64,000 bases of DNA from Capillimicrobium parvum. GTDB lineage: Bacteria > Actinomycetota > Thermoleophilia > Solirubrobacterales > Solirubrobacteraceae. The DNA lies in NCBI RefSeq assembly GCF_021172045.1, contig NZ_CP087164.1, positions 1,922,001 to 1,986,000 of the forward strand, written 5' to 3'. Position 1 is the first letter of the stretch. Each line of letters begins with the position of its first letter. The notes under the pieces are model-generated. The model did not search any database and was not told the DNA's origin. It worked only from the letters and a program-made list of their open reading frames with translations. Made by a program: the position numbers and the translations under genes. Below, piece by piece: positions 36,180 to 44,115 of the stretch.

Positions 36180-37628
36180 ATGGCGACGACGACCCAGGCG
36201 CTCGAGCGCGGCGCGTTCATCGACGGCGAGCTGCAGCCGATCGGCGCCGACACGCTCGAGATCCGCAACCCCGGGACCGGCGAGCTCGTCGGCCACGCGA
36301 CGGCATCCGACGCGGCGACGGTCGACGCGGCGGTGCGGGCCGCGCAGGCCGCGTTCGGCGACTGGTCGCGGCGCGGCCTGGCCGAGCGCGGCGCTCTGCT
36401 GGTGCGCGCCGCCCATGCCTTCGAGGCCCACGTCGACGACCTCATGCCCGGGCTCGTCGCGGAGCAGGGCAAGACCCTGCGCGAGGCGCGCATCGAGCTG
36501 ACGAAGGCGGCCGACACGCTGCTGCACTACGGCGAGCTCGGCCGCGCGGTGCGCGGCGCGTCGGTGCACGGGCTGGCGGCCGGGGTGGAGGGGCGCGTGC
36601 TGCGCCGCCCGCTCGGCGTCGTCGGCGCGATCGTTCCGTGGAACTTCCCGACGACCCTGCTGTGCAACAAGCTCGGCCCGGCGCTGCTGACCGGCAACAC
36701 GGTCGTGGCCAAGCCGGCGGACACGACGCCGTTCACGACCCTCGCGCTGGCCGAGATCCTCGCCGAGGCCGGCCTCCCGCCGGGCGTCTTCAACGTCGTG
36801 CCGGGCACGGGCGCCGTCGCCGGCGAGGCGCTCGTCACCCATCCGCTCGTGCGCAAGGTGGCGTTCACCGGCTCGACGCCCACCGGCGCGCGCGTCATGG
36901 CGCTCGCCGCGCAGGGCATCAAGCGCGTCACGCTCGAGCTCGGCGGCAGCGATCCGATGATCATCTGCGACGACGCCGACCTCAAGGCCGCCGCATCGGC
37001 CGCGGCGATGGGCCGCTTCTACAACTGCGGCCAGGCGTGTCTGGCGATCAAGCGCGTCTACGTGTTCGACTCGGTCGCCGACGGCGTGATCGAGGCGATC
37101 GCCGACAAGGCGCGCAAGCTGCGCCTCGGCCTGGGCCACGTCGAGGGCTCGCAGATCGGGCCGCTGCACACCGAGCGCCAGCGCGCTCTGCTCGAGCGCC
37201 AGATCGCCGAGAGCGGCGGCGAGGTGCTCGCCGGCGGCGGGCGCCCGGACGACCCGGCGCTCGCGGGCGGCTGGTTCCACGAGCCCACCGTCGTGCTCGA
37301 ACCCGCGCACGACTCGCCGATGGCGCAGGAGGAGGTCTTCGGGCCGGCGCTGCCGATCTGGCGGGTGCGCGACCTCGACGAGGCGATCGAGCGCGCCAAC
37401 GACTCGCCGTTCGGCCTCGGCTCCTCGATCTGGACGCGCGACCTCGACCGCGCGCAGCGCGCGGCGGCCGAGCTCGAGTGCGGCTACACGTGGGTCAACT
37501 CGCCGACGAAGGTCTACGACGAGCTGCCGTTCGGCGGTGTCAAGCAGTCGGGGGTCGGCAAGGAGCACGGGTTCGAGGTGCTCGACTCGTACACGGACCT
37601 GAAGTCCGTGGTGGTCAAGAGCGGCTGA
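36180..37628 (+). CDS. NAD(P)-dependent aldehyde dehydrogenase (second of two)
   Basis: 482 residues. Catalytic Glu253 in TLELGGSDPM and Cys287 in NCGQACLAIKRVY; FTGSTPTGARVMALAAQ Rossmann loop; EEVFGPALPIWRVRDLDEAI and PFGGVKQSGVGKEHG. It is related to, but clearly different from, the enzyme at 33955-35406, so the pathway probably has two aldehyde steps or two substrates. The downstream neighbour is a benzoate-CoA ligase-like gene 12 bases away. Confidence 0.9.
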   Translation: MATTTQALERGAFIDGELQPIGADTLEIRNPGTGELVGHATASDAATVDAAVRAAQAAFGDWSRRGLAERGALLVRAAHAFEAHVDDLMPGLVAEQGKTLREARIELTKAADTLLHYGELGRAVRGASVHGLAAGVEGRVLRRPLGVVGAIVPWNFPTTLLCNKLGPALLTGNTVVAKPADTTPFTTLALAEILAEAGLPPGVFNVVPGTGAVAGEALVTHPLVRKVAFTGSTPTGARVMALAAQGIKRVTLELGGSDPMIICDDADLKAAASAAAMGRFYNCGQACLAIKRVYVFDSVADGVIEAIADKARKLRLGLGHVEGSQIGPLHTERQRALLERQIAESGGEVLAGGGRPDDPALAGGWFHEPTVVLEPAHDSPMAQEEVFGPALPIWRVRDLDEAIERANDSPFGLGSSIWTRDLDRAQRAAAELECGYTWVNSPTKVYDELPFGGVKQSGVGKEHGFEVLDSYTDLKSVVVKSG

Positions 37629-37640
37629 GGAGAGACGCTG

Positions 37641-39188
37641 ATGCAGGCAACGCTGGTGGCGCCGGAGCGCTACAACGCCAGCCAGGTGGTGGACCGCAAC
37701 GTCGACGCGGGCCGCGCGGACAAGGTCGCGTTCCGCGCCTCGGACGCGACGCTGACCTACGACGATCTGCGCCGCCAGGTCAACCGGATGGGCCGCCTGC
37801 TGCGCGAGCTGGGCGTGCGTCGCGAGGACCGCGTCCTGCTCGTGCTCGACGACACGACGGTGTTCCCGATCGCGTTCCTGGCCGCCATGCGGATCGGCGC
37901 GGTGCCGGTGCCGGTCAGCCACCTCGACAAGGCGGCGAATTTCCGCCACTTCGTCGAGGACTCCTACGCCGAGGTCGTCGTCACGGACGCGGCGTGCCTG
38001 CCGCGGCTCGCCGAGGCGCTGGCCGACCACGCCGAGCTGCGCTACCTCGCGCGCGGCGGCGAGGGCCCGGGCGTCGTCGAGCTCGACGCGGGGCTGGCCG
38101 CCCAGTCCGACGAGCTCGACCCCGCCCCGACGCACCGCGACGACGCCGGCTTCTGGCTCTACAGCTCGGGGTCGACCGGCAAGCCGAAGGGCGTCGTGCA
38201 CCTTCAGCACGACATCGAGGTCACCTGCGAGACGTACGCGCGCCAGGTGCTGGACCTGCGCGCCGACGACGTCACGTTCTCGACCACGAAGCTCTTCCAC
38301 GCCTACGGGTTGGGCAACGGGCTGTCGTTCCCGCTGTGGTTCGGCGCGACGTCGGTCCTCATGTCCGGGCCGACGCGGCCCGAGCCGATCCTCGCCACCC
38401 TGCGCGAGCAGCAGCCGACGGTGTTCTTCTCGGTGCCGGCGCTCTACGCGGCGATCCTGCGCGACCCCGGCGCCGACGGCTCCCTGGGCTCCGTGCGGCT
38501 GTGCGTCTCGGCCGCCGAGGCGCTGCCGCCGACCACGCTGTCGGGCTTCCGGGAGCGCTTCGGCCTGGACATCGTCGACGGCATCGGCTCCACCGAGATG
38601 CTGCACATCTTCTGCTCGAACGCGCCGGGCCGCATCGAGCCGGGCACGACGGGCCGGCCGGTGCCCGGCTACGACCTGCGCATCGTCGACGAGGACGGGA
38701 CCGTGCTCGAAGGGCCGGCGGTGGGCTCGCTCGAGGTCCGCGGCGACTCCTGCGCGGCCTACTACTGGCACCAGCACGAGAAGACGAAGAGCTGCATGCG
38801 CGGCGACTGGTTCACGACGGGTGACCGCTATGAGCGCCGGCCGGACGGCGCGTACTCGTACGTCGGGCGCAGCGACGACATGCTGAAGGTCGGCGGTCTG
38901 TGGGTGTCGCCGATCGACATGGAGAACGAGCTGATCGCCCATCCGCGCGTGCTCGGCGTCGGCGTGGTCGGGGTCACCGTGGACGGCGCGAGCCGGGTCG
39001 CCGCCTACGTCGAGTGCGACGGCGAGGGCGACGACGCCCTGGCCGAGGAGCTGCGCACGTGGTGCAAGGAGCGGATGCGCCGCTACGAGTACCCGCACGT
39101 CGTGGAGTTCGTCGGCGACCTGCCGCGCACGCTGAACGGCAAGGTCCAGCGGTTCCGGTTGCGTGAGATGGCGGCGGGACGCCGGTAG
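37641..39188 (+). CDS. Benzoate-CoA ligase family enzyme
   Basis: 515 residues. ANL ligase of the benzoate/2-aminobenzoate-CoA ligase subfamily: YNASQVVDRNVDAGRADKVA opening, P-loop WLYSSGSTGKPKGVVHLQHD, TKLFHAYGLGNGLSFPLWFG, GSTEMLHIFCSN, and the C-terminal PRTLNGKVQRFRLRE with catalytic Lys. The HAYGLGN and EMLHIF strings are characteristic of BadA/BclA-type enzymes and differ from phenylacetate-CoA ligase (PaaK), which has a different architecture. It makes an aryl-CoA that would enter the epoxidase pathway encoded next door. Ring substituents accepted cannot be predicted. Confidence 0.88.
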   Translation: MQATLVAPERYNASQVVDRNVDAGRADKVAFRASDATLTYDDLRRQVNRMGRLLRELGVRREDRVLLVLDDTTVFPIAFLAAMRIGAVPVPVSHLDKAANFRHFVEDSYAEVVVTDAACLPRLAEALADHAELRYLARGGEGPGVVELDAGLAAQSDELDPAPTHRDDAGFWLYSSGSTGKPKGVVHLQHDIEVTCETYARQVLDLRADDVTFSTTKLFHAYGLGNGLSFPLWFGATSVLMSGPTRPEPILATLREQQPTVFFSVPALYAAILRDPGADGSLGSVRLCVSAAEALPPTTLSGFRERFGLDIVDGIGSTEMLHIFCSNAPGRIEPGTTGRPVPGYDLRIVDEDGTVLEGPAVGSLEVRGDSCAAYYWHQHEKTKSCMRGDWFTTGDRYERRPDGAYSYVGRSDDMLKVGGLWVSPIDMENELIAHPRVLGVGVVGVTVDGASRVAAYVECDGEGDDALAEELRTWCKERMRRYEYPHVVEFVGDLPRTLNGKVQRFRLREMAAGRR

Positions 39189-39198
39189 ATTGCCGGGC

Positions 39199-39909
39199 GT
39201 GACCGGCGCCCGTCCCGACCGCGACGACCTCTCTGTCCTGCTCGAGCTCGCGGCGCCCGCCGGGCGCGACGTGCTCGACGTCGGCTGCGGGCTCGGGACG
39301 CTCACGCGCGAGCTCGCCGCGGCGGGGGCGCGGGCGATCGGCATGGAGATCTCGCCCGAGCGGGCCGAGGCTGCGGCCGCCCAGGACGCCGCCGGCGTCG
39401 CAACCTACGTCGCGGGGCGCGCGGAGGCGCTGCCGCTCGGCGACGCGACGATGGACGCGGTCGTCTTCATGCGCTCGCTGCACCACGTCCCGGGCGAGCT
39501 GATGGACGCGGCGCTGGCCGAGGCGCGGCGCGTGCTGCGGCCCGGCGGCGTCGTCTACCTGGCCGAGCCGCTGACCGAGGGTGCGCTGTTCGCGCTCATC
39601 CGCCGGGTCGACGACGAGACGAAGGTGCGCGAGCTCGCGCAGGCGGCGATCGCGCGGGCGGACGGCGCGGGCTTCGAGCGAGCGGCCACGGTCGAGTACG
39701 ACCGCCGGATGCGCCTCGCCGACGTCGCGGCCGTGCGCCGGCTCGTCGTGGGTGTCGACCCGGCCCGCGCCGCGGCGTTCGACGCGTCGGTGGACGAGAT
39801 CGCCCGCGACTTCGAGGCCCTCGGCGAGCCGGACGGCGACGGCGGCGGACGGTGGTTCGGCCAGCCGATGCGGGCGGACCTGCTGCTGGTCAGACCAGCG
39901 GCTCGGTGA
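39199..39909 (+). CDS. SAM-dependent class I methyltransferase
   Basis: 236 residues from a GTG (VTGARPDRDD). Motif I VLDVGCGLGTLTRELAAAGA, motif II with acidic Glu in IGMEISPERAE, motif IV AVVFMRSLHHVPGELMDAAL, and ARRVLRPGGVVYLAEP. The closest broad group is the UbiE/Methyltransf_11 family. It lies 10 bases after the ligase gene and may belong to the same operon, or may be an independent methylase. It converges with the alpha/beta hydrolase gene, overlapping it by 20 bases. Substrate unknown. Confidence 0.82.
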   Translation: MTGARPDRDDLSVLLELAAPAGRDVLDVGCGLGTLTRELAAAGARAIGMEISPERAEAAAAQDAAGVATYVAGRAEALPLGDATMDAVVFMRSLHHVPGELMDAALAEARRVLRPGGVVYLAEPLTEGALFALIRRVDDETKVRELAQAAIARADGAGFERAATVEYDRRMRLADVAAVRRLVVGVDPARAAAFDASVDEIARDFEALGEPDGDGGGRWFGQPMRADLLLVRPAAR

Positions 39910-40669
39910 ACGCGCGCAGCGCCGCGAGCGTCTCGGCCGCCGCCTCGAGGTGCGGGCTGTGGCCGCCCGGCACGTGGACGCGGAATACGTCCCCACCCGC
40001 CCCTCGCACGCGAGCCTCGATGCGGTCGAGCTGGTCGAGCGTGCCGTAGGGGTCGCCGACGCCCTGGATCAACAGGGTGGGGCAGGCGACGCGCTCGGCG
40101 TCGGCCTCGAGGCTCCAATCGCGGAACGCGGGGTCCAGCCACACGTCGCACCAGCCCCAGAAGGCGGCGTCTACGTCATCGTGGTGGCGGGCCATGCGCT
40201 CGCGCAGGTCGCCGGAGGCGTAGCGCTCGCGGGCGGCCTCGATCTCGCGCACCGTGACGTCCTCGACGATCACGTGGGGCGCCAGCAGCGCGATCCCGGT
40301 GACCGGGTGGCGGCCGGCGTGGATGAGCGCGATCGAGGCGCCGTCGCTGTGGCCCACGATGATCGGCTCGGGCGCGTCGAGTTGGGCGAGCACGTCGGGC
40401 AGGACGTCGAGCGCCTCGGTATGGAAGAAGGCGGGCGTGCGCGGCTGCGGCGGCGGCTGCGAGCGCCCGTGCCCGAAGCGCGAGAACGCGAGCACGCGCC
40501 GGCCTGTCGCCTCGTGCAACGCCTGCGGGAAGCCGCGCCACAGGCCGACCGAGCCGAGCCCCTCGTGCAGCAGCACGAGCGGGCGGCGGTCCGGGTCCCC
40601 CGGCAGCTCGAGCGCCTCGATGCGCCGCCCGGCGACGCGGACGTCGGGCTCCACGCGTGCGCCCGTCAC
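39890..40669 (-). CDS. Alpha/beta hydrolase
   Basis: 259 residues, GTG start overlapping the ligase stop (GTGA). Oxyanion segment LLHEGLGSVGLW, nucleophile elbow GHSDGAS, acid Asp likely in LIQGVGDPYGT, and catalytic His in VPGGHSPHLEAAAET. The G-H-S-D-G elbow and HEGLGS-W segment recall C-C bond hydrolases (MhpC-like) and lactonases of aromatic catabolism. It is the second gene of a two-gene operon after a feruloyl-CoA-synthetase-like ligase and may hydrolyse an ester or CoA-derived product, which is inference. Confidence 0.85.
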   Translation of the reverse strand: MTGARVEPDVRVAGRRIEALELPGDPDRRPLVLLHEGLGSVGLWRGFPQALHEATGRRVLAFSRFGHGRSQPPPQPRTPAFFHTEALDVLPDVLAQLDAPEPIIVGHSDGASIALIHAGRHPVTGIALLAPHVIVEDVTVREIEAARERYASGDLRERMARHHDDVDAAFWGWCDVWLDPAFRDWSLEADAERVACPTLLIQGVGDPYGTLDQLDRIEARVRGAGGDVFRVHVPGGHSPHLEAAAETLAALRAFTEPLV

Positions 40670-42477
40670 GAGGCCGGGACGATGACCGCGGCGTCGAGCG
40701 GCTCGGCGTAGAGCCGGGCGACGTGGTCCGCGCGACGCTCGAGCACGATGCGCTGGTTGATGTAGCCCTTGTCGGTGATCTCACCCGCGTCGATGCTCGG
40801 CGGCTCGGCCAGCAGCAGCAGCCGTTCGATCCGCGAGGCCGAGCCGGCGCCGTCGTTGAGCGCGGCGAGCCGCGCCGCGAGGTGGGCGCACAGGGTGGGG
40901 TCGTCGAGCGCGACGTCGTCGTCGGCGCCGCCGCAGACCCGCCGCGCCTCGGCCTGGTTGACCCACGCGAGCGCGGCGACGGCGTCGCGGTCCTGGCCGC
41001 AGATGACCGCGTCCGTGAGCACCCCGGCGGTCGAGACGAGCTGCGTGCGCAGCCGGCCGACGGTGACCCAGGTGCCGGTGACGAGCTTGAAGTCCTCGGC
41101 CAGGCGCCCGTCGAACATCAGCCCCTGCGCGGGATCGGCGGGGTCGGCGAGGCGCACCGCGTCGCCCGTCAGGTAGAAGCCCTCCTCGTCGAACGCGCGC
41201 GCCGTAGCGTCCGGATCGCGGTGGTAGCCGGGCGTGACGTTCGGCCCCTTGACCCGGACCTCCCGCTTCTCGCCGGCGGGTGTGAGCTTCAGCGTCACGC
41301 CGGGGATCGGCACGCCGATGCATCCGCAGACGGAGTCGGGGAAGTGCGCCGACGTGGCGCCGGGAGCGGTCTCGGTCGTGCCCCAGGAGGCGGTCAGCGG
41401 GACCGGGTGGTCGGCGTGCTCGTCGGCCAGCGCGCGCATGCGCTCCCAGACTGCCGGCGGCAGCGCGGCGGCGGCGTAGAACATGAAGCGCAGGCGGGCG
41501 AAGAAGCGCCGCGCGAGGTCTGCGTCGGCCTCGAGCGCGCCCGCGAGCAGCGCGAAGCCGGCAGGGACGTTGTAGTAGACCGTGGGGGAGACGTCGCGCA
41601 GGGCGCTCACGGTGCGAGGGAAGAGCGCCGGCGCAGGCTTGCCGTCGTCGATGTACAGCGTGCCGCCGAACGCGATCGTCTGGTTGAGGTTGTGGTTGCC
41701 GCCGAAGGTGTGGCTCCAGGGCAGCCAGTCGACGAGCACGGGAGGCTCGTGGTGCAGGAACGGCCAGATCTGGCCCAGCGACTGCTGGTTGGAGCACAGC
41801 ATCCGGTGCGTGTTGATCACGCCCTTCGGCGCGCCCGTCGAGCCGGACGTGAAGAGGATCTTGGCGACCGTGTCCGGGCCGAGCGCGGCGACGGCGCGCT
41901 CGACGTCCGGGCCGGGCTCCGTGGCGGCGAGATCGGCGAACGCGTCGAGGCCGGCGACCTGCTGTGCGACCCGGTCGCTCACGGCGCCGAGCGCGGCGGC
42001 GAACGGGTCGGCGTCGGCGGCGAAGACCATCGCGGGCTCGCACAGCTCGACGATCTGGCGCAGGCGGCGGTGGTCCTTCGACATGAGCGAGTACGCCACG
42101 CTCACCGGCAGGACGGGCACGCCGGCCGTCAAGGCGCCGAGGGCCATCACGAGATGGGCGAGCGAGTTGCCGCTGAGGATCATCAGCGGGCGGTCGGCAC
42201 CGAGCCCGCGGTCCAGCAGCGCCTGCGCGACGCCGTCGGCGCGGGTGCGCGCGTCGCCCCAGGTCAGCGTCGTCCACGGCTCGGCGCCGGGTGCCCGCTC
42301 TGCGGCGAACACGCGGTCGGGATGGGCCTCGGACTGTGCACGGAAGGCGTGCACGAGGCTGGGCGGGTACGCGCCGAGCGGGTCGGCCGACCGCAGGATC
42401 AGCGTCCCGTCCGGCCGCTCCTCCGCGAGGATGCGCGGGGTGGCGAAGAGCGGTGTCGCGGTGGGGGAGACGGCCAC
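40666..42477 (-). CDS. Feruloyl-CoA synthetase-like AMP-dependent ligase
   Basis: 603 residues, GTG start. ANL ligase of the long feruloyl-CoA synthase branch: ATPRILAEERPDGTLILRSA opening, P-loop ILFTSGSTGAPKGVINTHRM, DWLPWSHTFGGNHNLNQTIA, TASWGTTETAPGATSAHF, and VKGPNVTPGYHRDP. The C-terminal ending DKGYINQRIVLERRADHVAR is also the FCS-type tail, with a Lys at the catalytic position. It would activate hydroxycinnamates or related aryl acids. Upstream lies a divergent-looking thioesterase gene on the same strand 44 bases away. Confidence 0.87.
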   Translation of the reverse strand: MAVSPTATPLFATPRILAEERPDGTLILRSADPLGAYPPSLVHAFRAQSEAHPDRVFAAERAPGAEPWTTLTWGDARTRADGVAQALLDRGLGADRPLMILSGNSLAHLVMALGALTAGVPVLPVSVAYSLMSKDHRRLRQIVELCEPAMVFAADADPFAAALGAVSDRVAQQVAGLDAFADLAATEPGPDVERAVAALGPDTVAKILFTSGSTGAPKGVINTHRMLCSNQQSLGQIWPFLHHEPPVLVDWLPWSHTFGGNHNLNQTIAFGGTLYIDDGKPAPALFPRTVSALRDVSPTVYYNVPAGFALLAGALEADADLARRFFARLRFMFYAAAALPPAVWERMRALADEHADHPVPLTASWGTTETAPGATSAHFPDSVCGCIGVPIPGVTLKLTPAGEKREVRVKGPNVTPGYHRDPDATARAFDEEGFYLTGDAVRLADPADPAQGLMFDGRLAEDFKLVTGTWVTVGRLRTQLVSTAGVLTDAVICGQDRDAVAALAWVNQAEARRVCGGADDDVALDDPTLCAHLAARLAALNDGAGSASRIERLLLLAEPPSIDAGEITDKGYINQRIVLERRADHVARLYAEPLDAAVIVPAS

Positions 42478-42521
42478 GACAAGATACTAACGCGGCACGA
42501 GCGCAATGCAACTGTCTTGCG

Positions 42522-42968
42522 TCAGCGGCGGTCGGCCGGCGCCGACGAGAGCGGCAGGTTCTGCAGGCGCAGGTGTCCGCGTGCGACGAGCTTGCCGTCT
42601 TCGATGCGGCTGATCGACACCTGCCACAGCTGCTGGGTGCGGCCCTGGAAGATCGGCTCGGCGACCACCTCGAGATCCGCGACCGTCACCGGGCGCAGGA
42701 AGTCCGTCGTGTTGCTCGTGCCCACCGCGTACATGTCGCGGTCCTGCACCGCGACGCACGCGCCGACGCTCGCCACGCCCTCGACGACGATGGCGTAGAT
42801 GCCGCCGTGCACCACGCCGAACGCCTGGTGGTGGCGCTCGTCGAGGGAGATGGTGGCGCGCACGCGGGTACCGCTCAGCTCGTGTAGCTGGTAGCCCGCC
42901 GACTGCCGGAACGTCTCGATCAGCGCGCCCGACGGCCACGGTTCGACGAACGTCTTGGGCGGTTCCAC
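42522..42968 (-). CDS. Hotdog-fold acyl-CoA thioesterase (PaaI/YdiI-like)
   Basis: 148 residues from a GTG (VEPPKTFVEPW); a longer frame to 43031 would overlap the divergent fgd start and is not preferred. Hotdog thioesterase: HHQAFGVVHGGIYAIVVEGV contains the HGG(x)xA signature with the active-site Gly helix, preceded by DERH. The C-terminal strand RGRTQQLWQVSIS is family typical. It may release CoA from stalled aryl-CoA intermediates made by the adjacent ligase. Divergent from fgd across 55 bases. Confidence 0.85.
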   Translation of the reverse strand: MEPPKTFVEPWPSGALIETFRQSAGYQLHELSGTRVRATISLDERHHQAFGVVHGGIYAIVVEGVASVGACVAVQDRDMYAVGTSNTTDFLRPVTVADLEVVAEPIFQGRTQQLWQVSISRIEDGKLVARGHLRLQNLPLSSAPADRR

Positions 42969-43023
42969 GATGCGGGACGCTACCGGCGCCGTCCGACGCA
43001 GCGCGCGGGCGTAGGATCCGGCC

Positions 43024-44025
43024 GTGCTCAAGCTCGGTTACAAGGCCTCGGCGGAGCAGTTCGCTCCGCGGCCGCTTCTCGAATATGCCGTCGCCGCCGA
43101 GGACCTCGGCTTCGACAGCGTCGTCGTCTCCGACCACTTCCAGCCGTGGCGCCACGACGGCGGCCACTCGCCGTTCTCGTTCTCGTGGCTCGGCGCCGCC
43201 GGGGAGCGGACGAATCGCATCGAGCTCGGCACGAGCGTGGTCGCCCCCGCCTACCGCTACCACCCCGGCATCGTCGCGCAGGCGATGGCGACGCTCGGCT
43301 GCCTGTTCCCGGGCCGCGTCATGCTCGGCATCGGCACCGGCGAGGCGATGAACGAGGTGCCGCTCGGCGTAGCGTGGCCCGAGCAGAAGCAGCGCTTCCA
43401 GATGCTCAAGGAGTCCGCCCAGCTCATGCAGGAGCTGTGGGCCGACGAGCGCGTCTCGTTCGCCGGTGAGCACTTCCAGACGCAAGACGCGACGATCTAC
43501 GACCGGCCGGAGGGCGGGGTGCCGCTCTACATCGCGGCGTCGGGCCCGGCCGCGGCCCGCCTGGCGGGGCGGATGGCCGACGGCTTCATCACCACGAGCG
43601 GCAAGGACCCGGCGCTGTACTCCGAGAAGCTGCTGCCCGCGGTGCACGACGGCATCGAGAAGGCGGGACGCCAGGCATCCGACGTCGAGCTGATGCTCGA
43701 GGTCAAGGTCTCCTTCGACGAGGATCTCGACCGCGCGCGCGAGGACACCAGGTTCTGGGGCGCGCTGGCGCTCAAGCCCGAGGAGAAGATGGGCATCGAG
43801 GACCCGATCGAGATGCAGCGCCTCGCGGACGCGCTGCCGGTCGAGCGCACGGTCAGCCGCTGGATCGTCTCCGACGACCCCGCCGAGCAGGTGCGCCAGA
43901 TCCAGCCGTACATCGATCTCGGCTTCACGCACCTCGTCTTCCACTTCCCCGGCCCCGACCAGGAGCGCGCGCTTCAGCAGTACTCCGAGCACGTGCTGCC
44001 GCGGCTGCGCGAGCCGGCCGCGTAG
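43024..44025 (+). CDS. fgd: F420-dependent glucose-6-phosphate dehydrogenase
   Basis: 333 residues, GTG start. It oxidises glucose 6-phosphate with coenzyme F420 and supplies reduced F420 to F420-dependent reductases. The N-terminus LKLGYKASAEQFAPRPLLEY, VSDHFQPWRHDGGHSPFSFS, GTSVVAPAYRYHPGIVAQA and the NTRFW-equivalent EDTRFWGALALKPEEKMGIE are almost identical in pattern to the mycobacterial enzyme. His40 region (SDHFQPW) and the Trp44 equivalent are conserved. Presence of this gene implies an F420-producing actinomycete. Monocistronic, followed by a hairpin. Confidence 0.93.
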   Translation: MLKLGYKASAEQFAPRPLLEYAVAAEDLGFDSVVVSDHFQPWRHDGGHSPFSFSWLGAAGERTNRIELGTSVVAPAYRYHPGIVAQAMATLGCLFPGRVMLGIGTGEAMNEVPLGVAWPEQKQRFQMLKESAQLMQELWADERVSFAGEHFQTQDATIYDRPEGGVPLYIAASGPAAARLAGRMADGFITTSGKDPALYSEKLLPAVHDGIEKAGRQASDVELMLEVKVSFDEDLDRAREDTRFWGALALKPEEKMGIEDPIEMQRLADALPVERTVSRWIVSDDPAEQVRQIQPYIDLGFTHLVFHFPGPDQERALQQYSEHVLPRLREPAA

Positions 44026-44027
44026 GA

Positions 44028-44052
44028 CCGGCGCGCCGGGTCCGGGCGCCGG
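44028..44052 (+). terminator. Hairpin after fgd, possible terminator
   Basis: CCGGCGC and GCGCCGG form perfect 7-base arms around an 11-base loop directly after the fgd stop codon. No T-run follows, as is common for actinomycete terminators. Confidence 0.5.
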
Positions 44053-44055
44053 ATC

Positions 44056-44073
44056 CCGGTGAACGACCGGTGA
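44056..44073 (-). promoter_or_regulatory. PHO-box-like direct repeat
   Basis: CCGGTGA occurs at 44056 and again at 44067, exactly 11 bases apart. Read on the minus strand this gives two TCACCGG cores in 11-base phase, as in PhoP-bound PHO boxes of actinomycetes (GTTCAC-type 11-base direct repeat units). It precedes two genes for extracellular phosphate-ester hydrolases. Confidence 0.5.
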
Positions 44074-44115
44074 CTTCACGTCCCTGCAACAGGGAGGCTC
44101 AGGGCGGCTGCTTGG

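Noticed and set aside
35364-39344. A 1326-codon open frame on the minus strand
   Set aside because: It is the mirror of five well-supported plus-strand genes; the translation is Arg/Ala/Gly-rich and low complexity, as expected from GC-rich third positions on the other strand.
40666-42477. Calling the ligase a benzoate- or cinnamate-specific enzyme
   Set aside because: The sequence supports only the feruloyl-CoA-synthase-like branch; specificity within it cannot be read by eye.
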